Assembly (NCBI GenBank): GCA_024305745.1
Contig: JAHRBS010000001.1
Span: 2,914,001 to 2,978,000 of the forward strand
Source of the DNA: Polyporus tsugae
Lineage: Eukaryota > Basidiomycota > Agaricomycetes > Polyporales > Polyporaceae
Length of the DNA: 64,000 nucleotides
Reading direction: 5' to 3'
The notes beneath the pieces were generated by a model. That model saw nothing but the letters and a program-made list of their open reading frames with translations. It made no database searches and had not been told where the DNA came from. The translations under genes were made by a program, and so were the position numbers. Below, in pieces: positions 10,811 to 20,847 of this stretch; position 1 is the stretch's first letter; the number at the start of each line of letters is the position of its first letter.

Positions 10811-12797
10811 ATGGCCACCATCCGCGAGCTCATTCCGTCCATCTACTTCGAGAAGCAGGAGCCGGGCACTGCGCTCTGTGCTCAGCACGCCCTCAACTCC
10901 CTCTTGCGTGAGTGCCACAGCTTCCCCTCTCACAGACTCCGCCTCTCACCTCCCTTCTGTATCATGCAGAGGAACACTATGTGAGCCTGTGTTTGATCCA
11001 TCGCCATCCTAATGACCCTAACACCTTTGGGTCAGTACTCTGCGGCAGAGCTTGCAGAGATCGCGCGCGAACTGGATCAAGACGAGAACCTTGCATTAGA
11101 TGACGATGCGCGCGCCGCTACGAGCAATAACATGGACGACTCAGGTGCGTTTCCGGCCCAGCGTTGTCTTTCATTTTATCCCCGACATCGGTCGTGGCGC
11201 AGGCTTCTTCTCCGTGCAAGTCATGCAGAAGGCCCTGCAGAATTTCGGGCTCGAGTGCGCATTTACTTAGAAATGGTTTAATTCCATCCCATGAACTTAT
11301 CCCTCCCTTCTGTTCCTAGTCTCGTTCCATGGGAAGCTGAGACCCAGAGGCCCTACCACCCACATCCCGAGTACGCCACCACCCGGTCTTTGTACTAGAA
11401 ACCATCCACTGACTATGCACTTCCTGTCATAGGACTCAACTGGCGTTCATCTTGAACCATGACCTCCATTGGTACACATTACGCCGTTTCGGCAACGTCT
11501 CGCTTGACCCCAATCCTGAGGCCGATCCCGGAGGCGGCTTTTGGTTCGACCTCAACTCCATGAACGATACTCCACAACGCGTCGGCAACCTCCACCTAGG
11601 CATGTTCCTGCACCAAGCACGTAACAACGGTGCGCACCACCCGGATATCGCATCGCAGAGCCATAGCCAGCTCACGAACCTCATATTTCAGGTTACACAA
11701 TATTCGCGATCACCCAGAGGGATCCCACAGCCCCGCTCGCTCTACCCCGCACGGCAGTGGACGAGTTGTTCGCCTATGTCGAGGAGCCCACAGCGCACTA
11801 CTCCCACTCCTACGCCGCAGCGGCCGCTGCAGGCGCTTCCTCATCCCAACCCCACGTCGAAGGCTTCGAGGACGAGGACATGGAGCTCCAAGCCGCGCTC
11901 CAAGCCTCCCTCGCCGGCGGCGATTACGGCGACTACATCCCGCAGCGGTTTGCCTCTTCACACGTCCCGGGATCGTTCCCCGGACCACCGCCGCTCACGG
12001 CCTCGGGCGTCCCGGTCCAGCGTGACTACGACGACGCGATCGAGGTGGAGGACGAGGAGGAAGACGAGAGGGGCGCGCACGTGCAGACGCAGGTACGCGT
12101 GCAGGAGCAGCCCGAGCCCGAAGACCAGGTCCTCGCGAGCATGGCCCGGCAACGCGCCGTCATGGAGCAGATGCGCCGGGAGCAGGAGGTGGCGCTGCAG
12201 GAGCAGTACGACGAGGAGATCGCGCGGATCGACGCGGCGGCGCGCTTCCAACGTGCACGCCAGGCCGCAGGTGCAGGTGCAGGTGCTGGAGAGCCGCACG
12301 AGGACGAGAACGAGATGCTCCGACGGGCGATGGCGGAGAGCGAAGCGTTGGCACAGGCGCAGGGCTCCAGCTCTCATTCTGGGTTTAGCTTTGGTTCTGC
12401 GCCGGGGGAGCTCGACGAAGACGGCGCGGCGACGCCCCATGCGGCCCCAGCCCCAGCCCCGACATGGCGGCAGCACAGGGTGTACGACGACGAGGACGCA
12501 GAGTTCCAGGCAGCGTTGCGTGCGTCGCTGGAAACCGTCCCCGCTGGATTCCGCGTGCCCAGCCCGCCACCTATACCCAGCCCGCCCGTCGCGCAGCCTG
12601 CTGCTGCGTCGTCGTCGTCATCGTCGCAGGAGCTGGAACAGGTGCGGGACGCCGAGGCCCTCGTGCCGCCCCCAATACAGCGGCAGCCGTCCTCCGATAT
12701 CGAGACGGAGTCGGAGGCGGAGAGCGAAGGGCCCCAGGCTGTGCAGCCGAGCTTGGACGAGATCAGGAGAATGCGGCTTGCGAGGTTCGGTGGTTGA
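10811..12797 (+). CDS. Ataxin-3-like Josephin deubiquitinase with UIM-like motifs
   Basis: Seven exons (10811-10907, 10970-10980, 11036-11144, 11203-11254, 11320-11370, 11433-11629, 11692-12797) give 540 residues in one frame. The Josephin domain (about residues 1-180) carries the Cys nucleophile in PGTALCAQHALNSLLQ, the catalytic His in HDLHWYTLRRFG, and WFDLNS, where ataxin-3 has WFNLNS. FSVQVMQKALQNFGLDLVPW and GYTIFAITQRDPTAPLALP are also typical. The tail holds ubiquitin-interacting-like helices: EDMELQAALQASLAGG, ENEMLRRAMAESEALAQ and DAEFQAALRASLETV. The family cleaves or edits polyubiquitin, usually with p97/Cdc48. The tail is acidic, Gln/Ala-rich and ends ...IRRMRLARFGG, a possible Cdc48-binding basic patch (inference). 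The 11-nt second exon is unusual but needed to keep frame and the conserved LLQ-EHY-YSAAEL block. Confidence 0.9.
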
Positions 12798-12964
12798 CGG
12801 TCGCATTTATGGTGGACTCGATGGTTGAATGCAAGATGGGCTGGTTCGCCTTGGCTATCTGCGTGCGTGTTATCGTACGGCTTCTTGAATAGAGGCTGAG
12901 GAGCGAGGCGTGAGCATGCCTAATAGTAATCGATTCGTACACGCCAGCCTTGAGTCTACTTCAG

Positions 12965-15418
12965 CTAACTATCCTGATCAGAAAAAATGCGAGACTGCCG
13001 TACAACCAGGACTCCGAGCCATAGTGAAACAAGTACTCTGGGAAGTCCGAAAGTAAGCAATGCGAACCCTAGAATGAAGACAATTCGAGGTAAAACGGAA
13101 GTGACGGATAACGTTGTATCATGGGCCTGTTCTTCTATCGGAATGATAGTATCCATACGTCGGGAAATGACCGTTCCATCACCCAATGCATACCACAGTG
13201 TCTTCCCATCAGGAGTGAAAACCACGAAGCTTACCTCCCAGTCATACTCGGAAAACATCCTCACCGACGACCCGTCCCTGGTCCTCCACAACCGCATCGT
13301 CCGATCCTCTGATGCCGATGCGATGTACCTTCCGCATGGAGAGAAACACGCATTGAAAACCCTGTTCGTGTGTCCTCCGAGCAAGCATAACTCGATGGCC
13401 ATGCGCGTGTCCCAGATCTTCATCGTCCCATCCTCCAACGCCACCAACAACAGGCTCCCATCCGGGGAGAATGAGACCTCCACAGCGCTGCCTCCATCTC
13501 CGAAAATGAACCGCCTTCTTCCCGTCTCAACGTGCCACATTTCGACCCCATCGCGCCCAGCTGCAACAGCAAGGTGCCTGCTTCCAGGATCGAAGGCGAT
13601 GGTTCTGAAAACTCGCGGGTCTGAATTTTGGCGCTAGCCCCGAATGTGCTTGTGTAGCGCGCCGGACGCGACGTCCCAGATGCAGTAGTCATTGTATATC
13701 CTACCATAGGACGAGGCGAGCCACCTTCCGTTGGGAGAGAATGTCACATATTGTACGTGGTCGCCCTTGCAGTCTTTGGCTCGGAGTTTGTGAAGCTGCT
13801 GGAACGTATGCGTGTCCCACAGCCCCACGGTCTTATCCCTGGATCCGGACGCGATCACAGTACCGTCAGGGGACCACGCGCAACTCGAAACGTGCTCCGT
13901 GTCTCCTTTGAGAGTGGCGACCTTGCATGCACCTCGAGTGAGATCCCAAATCGCCATCATCTCAATTCCAGCGCCGGAAACAAGAGATCGGCTGTCTGGG
14001 GAGAATGCGAGCGATAAGACATCGCTGTGGTGAGGGGCGACCAAGGGGCGACCCATCTCTGTGCCACCTTTCCAGCGTCGGTGTCCCATAGAATGATGGT
14101 ACAGTCACGAGAAGCACTAGCCACCCACTTGCCGTTCGGGGAAACGACGAGAGCCTCCAAGAGGGAATCATGGCCATGACCAGCGGGGGTGACTGGAGAG
14201 TCGACGATCAGTTTCGCTCTAGCAGTCAACATGTGCAAGGAATCACCTGTCTCGGAGTTGGCCTTCAACGTCAGTGCGGCGCCGCGTTGGTATAATAGCG
14301 GAAAGTAGCTTCCAAGCTCTCGGCTCCAAAATGAGTGGCTGTCGGTACGTAGGGGATCCCGTATGATCCACATGATCCCAGGATGGGAGAACCTAAGCAA
14401 GGAGTGTTCCAACTTCTTGAGTACAGGATATCCTGCACTCAAGACGTATTGGTTATCGTGCGATAGCTTGCTGACGATCGACCAGGGGGGTGATGGGAAA
14501 TACGCCGCCGTGTCATCCACCTCAAGTATAACTTCCCGCAACGTTGGGCCATGGAACTTCTCCAAGCAATCGAGCGCTTCAGGAAAATCATCACTCCAAC
14601 CCGCTGGGGTGTGCAGCACCAGGGATCGCAGGCGAGATCAGTGGAACTTCTTGTGTGACAATATCAGAAAACCCACCTGCGTGTAGCCTGAGGCTCTCCA
14701 CTGTAGATGGGGCCAAACCCGAATCAAGCAGCAATATGCCCACATGTACAGAAGGGCACCTCCGGCCGACGTTAGAGTCTTGAATCTGCAAGCAACGCAA
14801 CCACAATCTACCTTGCACAATCACGCTGACCACAGGGTGGGAGATACTCACAGTCAGTGTCTTCAACCGCATTTGCTTGCATAGGCATTGTGTGATCACT
14901 TCCAGAGGGGCTCGATCACCTGTCGTTTCGATCTGGACCGCCGCGCAGGTGAGATGTATCATGTTTGGGAATGCCAAGAGTATTCGGGCAAATGGGAGAT
15001 ACGTCGGGAACGAAAGGTCGGTGATGCATAGAGTTTGGATGCGGGTCCCGAATCGTTGGAAACAAGTGAGACTGGATTGATGCACGGCGGGAGCTCGGTC
15101 AGGGTAGGAGTGGCGCGCAGTGAATCTAATTTCAGAAAGGTTTGAGAGGATGTGAAGGAGGGGGAAGGGTGCTAAGTCGCTCGGTCGGACGTTTATCGAG
15201 CGGACGAAGGGCTTCAGGGGAGGGTTGTCCTGGAGGAAGTCGAGAAACGCGAAGACGGCATCCCTACTCCTGAGATCGACCCGGGAAAACATTAGACAGC
15301 GGCTGCGAGGACGAAGTTGGCTACATGTGAGGGAGAGGCTGCGTAACGTGTTTGGATGGCCACCAGAGTGGTCGACAACTCGTTCGATGACTTCCCAGGG
15401 CAGTCAACGGGAGTCCAT
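12965..15418 (-). pseudogene. F-box/WD40 gene with three lesions
   Basis: The conserved reading path starts at ATG 15418 with MDSR, meets TGA (15404-15406) at codon 5, then continues as an F-box-like LPWEVIERVVDHSGGHPNTL and SLTCSQLRPRSRCLMFSRVDL. Leucine-rich sequence follows, with two plausible introns near 14785-14850 and 14585-14660. A WD40 propeller comes next (VVSPNGKWVASASRDCTIIL, AFSPDSRSLVSG, CAWSPDGTVIASGSRDKTV, FSPCGRYIASASEDRTMRLW), then a C-terminal hydrophobic segment (IVFILGFALLTFGLPRVLV). An 11-bp tandem duplication at 14033-14054 shifts the frame within the propeller; removing it restores WVAPHHSDVLSLAFSPD. An in-frame TAG at 13634-13636 interrupts HKHIRG*RQNSDPRVFRTIA. Intact relatives would act as substrate adaptors of SCF ubiquitin ligases. 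With three independent breaks this copy is most likely non-functional; sequencing error could explain some of them. Confidence 0.75.
14033..14054. repeat. 11-bp tandem duplication causing frameshift
   Basis: AGGGGCGACCA is followed at once by AGGGGCGACCC (10 of 11 bases equal). In the minus-strand WD40 frame this adds 11 nt and moves the downstream repeats out of frame. Too short for an intron. Confidence 0.8.
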
Positions 15419-16423
15419 GGCGGGTCGAGGACGAGGTGGAGGTTCAAAGGGAATGAGCAATGGGAGCAATGGGCGACAACAGCGCCAGGCTCGAGGCCCC
15501 CAGTCCTTGGCTGTGCATAGTGCTCCCATCCGGGATGTCCCCCAAGATGCGGGCAGCTGGACATGAGCCTGGTGCACACAGCATGATTTAATTCAATTGT
15601 CCCTTCGGACTGCCGTCAATGATATCGATGGCTGTCTGGCGACGATGCCCTAGAATAATGTCAACTTTCACATGCGCACACACAGAGCATGATCGCACCT
15701 GGGAAGTTTATTACTTTGGGGTCTGCGTACAGTAGTCTGATGGGTCTGAAGTTCGGGCGCAAGCAGACGAACGACCTTTGGCAATCTCGTTCCAGATCCT
15801 TCGCATAAACCTTCTTCTGCGTGCCAATGTCACGGCGTGCATCCTGAGAAGCCGCTAGTCGCGACATGTTCTTGGAATCGCCTTGGTGTCTTGCATGGCA
15901 GGGCGCTCGAGCGCGCTTCGCTCTGTGTGCATGCCACACAGGACTCCGCGAGTATTCCTCCGACATGTCACGCCCTGCGGAATGTCGGGGTGCACGCCGT
16001 GTGTCGGGTCGCCAACTTGAAGTCACGAGACGTACAGAGAATGGTTGCCACATCGAGATATAGGGAAATAGCACGAAAGGCACAGAAGGGCAGGCTCGGA
16101 TGCACGACTCCTTTGTCGGTTGGAAAAAGGTCGGAACGGTGAGGGGATGACGGTCCTGGTGTCGTGAACAACCACGCTTCGCATGACATCTACTCAGCTC
16201 ATGTGCGCACCGCCGGAACCGAGCCACAGCAGCAGAACCCTGTCACTAGAATATGCCATGGCAGTCGGCGCATAGTGAATGTGCGAGGATACATGGCGTG
16301 CAAAAGGGTCATAGCGAAGACCGCGCCAGCATAAATCTGATGATACAAGACTTCTCCTTGCCTATCCACTCCGGGTCAGCACCCAAACGCGCTATATCCA
16401 AAGAAGACGCACCAGGATGATAC
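15419..16423. other. Intergenic region, no gene recognised
   Basis: About 1 kb between the F-box/WD40 pseudogene start and the RPL11 pseudogene. Short ORFs on both strands have no domain or splice support. Confidence 0.45.
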
Positions 16424-16821
16424 CATTGTATTGAGTGGTTTCTTGAACCAGCCCATCGTGTCCTCCTTCTTGATCCGGTGCTGGAACCCAACCCGCGCCG
16501 TCTTGTGCTTCCCCCTCGCCACCCGCACCCGGGCGGCCCATGACGACGTAGGAGTCCATCCCGAAGATGCCGATCGGGAGGTCGCACTGGGCGCCCAGGT
16601 CGATGTGCTCCTGAATGCCGAACCCGAAGTTGCCCATCTCGGAGAAGTTCTGCCGCTTGTGCTCGTACTCCTTTCATTGCCAGTGAGGCCGCGCTCGAGA
16701 ATCTCTTCCAGCTCCGGATCGCGACGTGCACGGCGATTTTCTCGTTACGACGGATCCTGAACTAGCGGACGGTGTACCATGCCTTAATGGGGCTTCTGAC
16801 CACGGAGTGCTCCAGCATCTT
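16424..16821 (-). pseudogene. 60S ribosomal protein L11 (uL5) pseudogene
   Basis: The minus strand reads KMLEHSVVRSPIKAWYTVR, then TAG (16762-16764), then FRIRRNEKIAVHVAIR. After a frame change comes ELEEILERGL, and after another [40 protein letters not shown] and [10 protein letters not shown] further shift near 16525 leads to [20 protein letters not shown]. These blocks are the C-terminal two thirds of eukaryotic RPL11, a core protein of the large subunit central protuberance. One in-frame stop and at least three frameshifts make it non-coding. Upstream, about 16890-16970, a weak match to the preceding part may be split by intron-like sequence, so I cannot say whether this is a retrocopy or a segmental copy. 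The functional gene must be elsewhere. Confidence 0.82.
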
Positions 16822-17266
16822 CTACGCCTGTGTCAGAGAATGAATGGTAATATTTTCACGGGGTTCGGGAGGGTCACCTTTTCAACCTGCAAAACCCCAA
16901 GCATAGTTCAGCCAACGGTAGCGTGGCAGAAGGAGCAACGAGACTGACCATCCTGAGTGCGGCATGAGCCGTGTCGCTATTGTCAGCGCACCATCCGATC
17001 CGAACTTGAAGTGAAAGATGAGGAGACACGGGAACCGAGAATAGAGGCTTCAGGGGAGGTTCAGAGACCGACAGCACGAGCTACGTAAGGGTCCGAAGGG
17101 TGAACAAATGTATCACAATTCGACAGACAAACTAAAACTCCGCGCAAGAAACGGACCAGGCGTAAGGTAAGGACGTAGATACATAACACAACAACGTACG
17201 ATCAAACCAGAAAACGCGCGGGCAAGAGTCCTTGATGAGACCCCGAAGGTCCTGAGGAATGCATCT
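16822..17266. other. Intergenic / 3' region of WD40 gene
   Basis: No ORF with support. It contains the putative upstream remnant of the RPL11 pseudogene (about 16890-16970) and the 3' flank of the WD40 gene. Confidence 0.4.
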
Positions 17267-18747
17267 TCATTGCGCTATGATCCGGGCAGTTCCGTCATGC
17301 GACCCAAAGGCAAGTGTCGAGCCGTCGGACGCGAACATCACCAACGTGACGTTGTCGTTGTGCTCATTGTACGTCGCCTTGTGCGTGCCGTCGGACGCGT
17401 TCCACAACCACACCGTGTTGTCCGACGCTGCCGACACGACGTACCGCCTGTCGGGCGAGAACGCAACCGTCCACACCGGCCCCGCGTGCTCGTGCAGAAT
17501 GACGGTCGCCTCTCCCGTCCACGCGTTCCAGATGCGACTGCTGCCATCGTCCGAAGGGGTGATGATGCGTCTATTGTCCGGCGAGAACGCAGCCGCGCAG
17601 ACCATCCCGCGATGGCCGTCGAGCACGCTCAGCAGCTCTCCACCCAGGAGGTCCGCCATCTTCCAGGCGTAACACACGCTCTCCGTCCCGCCGGTCGCCA
17701 TCAGTTGCCCGTCAGACGAGAAGATGATAAACGTGACGACCGTTGTGTTCTTGTTGAGTGTTCGGACCGCCTGGTACGTCTGTACGTCCCAAAGGTGGAA
17801 CGTTCCCTTGCCTCCACCCCCGATCAGGTACTTCCCGTCCGGCGTGTAAAGAGAGCAGATTGTGTGCCCGGGGCTGATCCGCAGGTGCTCTCGCCCGTTC
17901 GCGACCGCCCAGATGACGATCTCCTCGTCATACGACGCGGACGTGAGGTAGATGTTGTCGCGCGAGAATGCGAGTGCGTAGATCGTGTCCGCGTGTCCGC
18001 GGTCGCCCTGCTGTGGCACCCTGTGCCGCGCCATGTTGTTCCGCGCGTCCCAGATGATGACCGTCGCGTCCTCGGATCCGCTCGCGACGTATTTGCCGTC
18101 CGCCGAGCATGCGAGTGAGGTCACAGACCCATCGTGCACGTTTGTCGGCGCGCCCCATTCGGGCCGCTTGTCCTCCGCCTTCTCGCTGGGCTCGTCGTCA
18201 TCGTCGCCATCGCTGTCACTGTAGTTGTCGTCGTTGTTGTCATCGTCATCGTCATCCTCGTCATGCGGAAGGTGTGTTTCTCCGTGAACAGGGGACTCAG
18301 GCGGGTATGAGGTACTGTAGAGTGCGGTCGAGAAGTCCTATGGCGCCCGCTGTATGCCCCAAGACATCCTGTACGCGCCCATGCCGGCTGGGGCTGGTGG
18401 CAGGCTATCTTCAGCGAGTGCCGTGCCCTGTTGAGGCACGTAAGCCGAGGCGTACTCCGCGGGCTGCTGGTACAGCATACACTGCCGATGCAGTATGTCT
18501 TGCTGGTAGGACACGGCGTGTGCGGACTCTTTGCCCGGTGGATAGTGAGCACCCTGCTGATGTTGTATCCCTCGTGGGTCCTGCGGCGCCTGAGAATGAC
18601 ACGATAGATCGCCCATCGCACCATAGGAAGGCGCGGCGAACGACGAGCCAGCGGGAGTCCAGTTTCCATAAGCTGAAGCGATGCGTTAAGATTGTTTTCC
18701 CGGTAGATGCTCGATGGCTCACCTTGGGAAGGGTTTGAGGGATACAT
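17267..18747 (-). CDS. Seven-repeat WD40 protein (N-terminus uncertain)
   Basis: An uninterrupted frame from about 18337 down to 17267 encodes an acidic stretch (EDDDDDDNNDDNYSDSDGDD) and then seven WD repeats, one full beta-propeller: SLACSADGKYVASGSEDATV, YALAFSRDNIYLTSASYDEE, LYTPDGKYLIGGGGKGTFHL, FIIFSSDGQLMATGGTESVC, AAAFSPDNRRIITPSDDGSS, VAFSPDRRYVVSAASDNTVW, LVMFASDGSTLAFGSHDGTA. It is probably a scaffold; partner unknown. The frame has no ATG between the acidic stretch and an in-frame TAG at 18338-18340. The same frame continues upstream through a Gln/Pro-rich segment to MYPSNPSQ (ATG 18747; 50-nt intron at 18673-18722). A 102-nt intron at 18338-18439 (weak GTGCCT donor, CATAG acceptor, phase 0) would remove the TAG; otherwise it is a nonsense mutation. 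A fusion with the upstream gene is also possible. Confidence 0.7.
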
Positions 18748-20187
18748 ATCTTCATGGTATCTACCACGCTTCTCTTCGCGCGCGGGCGCGTCGTCGACCG
18801 CTTCTTCATCCCTGTCCTTCCGCTTCCGAATGAAATCGTAGTCGATATAAATTGTCCCTACTGACACAATATCCTCCATCAACTTCCGTCGCAATCGCAG
18901 AGGAGAGGGAACGAGGGCGTACCGCCTCTCTCGTCGAGTTCAATAAACGGTGAAAGCTGCACCAGTGTGTCCGAAATATCATCGGGAAACTTCATGTCCT
19001 TGAGAATCAAACACGAAACGAAGTTTATTATGTGCCTGTCATCACGATAGCTAACTTAACCACTTACCCTGAACAGCCAAACGAGGTCGAGGTCGGAAGC
19101 GATGGCCATGTTGGCCTCAGAATTCTGCATTTATGGTGTTTATGTTGGCATCAAAGAAGAGTGAAGCGGTTCATACCTGCAGAATGTAATCGAGGTGGTT
19201 GACCCGATCATACGCCTACAGACCGTCCATCATGAGCATCAATGAACATCGCTCTCAATGAAGAACGGCGGAACATACATAAGCGCATACACGGGCTTCG
19301 CTGTCAAACGAGAGCTGGTACAGACCAGGGGTAGCTTGTCCGGGTTCTTTCCGCAGGCGGCGCTTCCCTTTGTAATAATGGACGAGAGAGACACGGCAGC
19401 GGGAGTATCGTGGCCTGGGTCTGGGAGACGATGAGGACCGGTTCTGCAGTGATTGGCAGGAAGAACTTGATTGGAGATCTGGTTGGAGAGCTCTAGATTT
19501 CCGAACGGATCGAGCTGTCCTAAAGCGCATCCGTCCGTGTTGCAATACGAATCGTCCTGGAACGCGGCCATGGCCCACTGTGTAGTCTTCAGGGTCCCAT
19601 AGACAAAGATGATGTCTTCGGTGTGAAGGTCGAAGTGCGAGGTGTTGGCAGACTCGAGCCAGGAATCGAGACTGTCGACCATGTAGTTCACGATATGTCG
19701 CCTCGATTGGATGTCCTCGGCGACCCCAGGGGAACTGAGCATCGCCAATGCACCGGCATCGGACCCGCTATGGAATCGCCATGTAGGTATAAGACTGCTT
19801 GTACTTGGAAGGCGCGTGTCAGAGTAGCTTGTGACAATGGCAGAATACCACTTACGCGTCAGAAACAATATCTGCTCGAACCTCACTCGCTCTGATGCTC
19901 TGGCTAAACACCATGTGCTGCGTGATCCTGTCCGCTTTGCCGACCCAGAGGTTGGGTGGATAGAAGACCTGAAAGTCCCTGGGGACATCCAAGTCTTGGT
20001 TGACGGGATGGTCCGCGTCCCGCATCGAATTGAAGAGAGCACGGAACTCGCCTTCCTTGAGCCATCCTACGTCTCCAATGAATATCTCCCGACCGTCGGT
20101 CGAGGCGGGCTGGGACTTCCAAAGAGGATACCCAAATCCGACGGGAAAGAGCTCCTTGGCGTAGACGGCCCAGGGTTCAGCCGGCAT
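18724..20187 (-). CDS. Conserved Agaricomycete protein of unknown function
   Basis: The ATG is at 20187 (MPAEPWAVYAKELFPVGFGY). The N-terminus reads FIGDVGWLKEGEFRALFNSM and PRDFQVFYPPNLWVGKADRI; after an intron come FHSGSDAGALAMLSSPGVAE, RRHIVNYMVDSLDSWLESAN and EDIIFVYGTLKTTQWAMAAF; then VSLVHYYKGKRRL, NHLDYILQNSEANMAIASDL, DDISDTLVQLSPFIELDERG, and (62-nt intron at 18861-18922) VGTIYIDYDFIRKRKDRDEE and APAREEKRGRYHED. I recognise this layout, including the GTxKTxxW block, a short helical repeat-like end and an NLS-like basic tail, from multigene families of mushrooms with no known function. There is no signal peptide or known catalytic motif. The last exon runs without a stop into the first exon assigned to the WD40 gene, so the two may be one transcript. 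Internal exon borders are partly provisional. Confidence 0.65.
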
Positions 20188-20847
20188 GATGTGTCGGGAG
20201 AGAGCAGGTTGGTGGGGGAGGATATGGGGTATGTATCAGAGGTACGGGCAGTGAGGCCAAGTGAGGAGGGGCTCAGGCTGTACCTAAGAATTCACGGCAT
20301 GTTCAATGAGTACATACTGCATGTGGGAAGCTTAGGCTGTGTCTGACATTGCCTGTCCACATACACCTGCGCTAGGAGCGAAGTTCATGGACTGTTTGTC
20401 GAATATCTTCGAGTCCAACTTGTCGGATTTGACTGTTGTTTGTGTTTGAGAGAGGGAGGAAACCAGGAGGATGTCATTGTCGGGGCATGTGCGGGTGGGT
20501 TCAAGCTCAAGAGGCCTGCGCCATGCGATCGGGATTAACGTCACACGTGACACACAAGTCACACACCTCCTCCTCCTCACACGACGCTTAGGACCCGCAG
20601 TACTAGTCCTTAGCAGTCTGAGTCCATTCGCTGGAGCTGGTCGACGGTCCCCCTCCGCCATCTCTGCTACATTCCTTCTCTGGGCCAGTATATATCGCGC
20701 ACGTCTGCCGACTTTCGATACATTACTGTGTGTGCTACTCCGACTAGGACACTCACGAGAAGACCGCGTCGGACGGACAGATTTATCCCCGCATACCAAC
20801 ATCGGCTTTCCTCGACTTCGAGCTCGCCCTCTTCCCCCTGATCTGGT
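20188..20847. promoter_or_regulatory. Divergent promoter region (conserved protein / Ap4A phosphorylase)
   Basis: 660 bp between two opposite start codons. A GTATATATCG sequence at about 20687-20696 lies 150 bp before the plus-strand ATG. No other element is convincing. Confidence 0.35.

Noticed and set aside
18185..18275. TCG/TCA-rich repeat as a regulatory repeat
   Set aside because: It codes for the acidic Asp/Asn linker of the WD40 protein on the minus strand.
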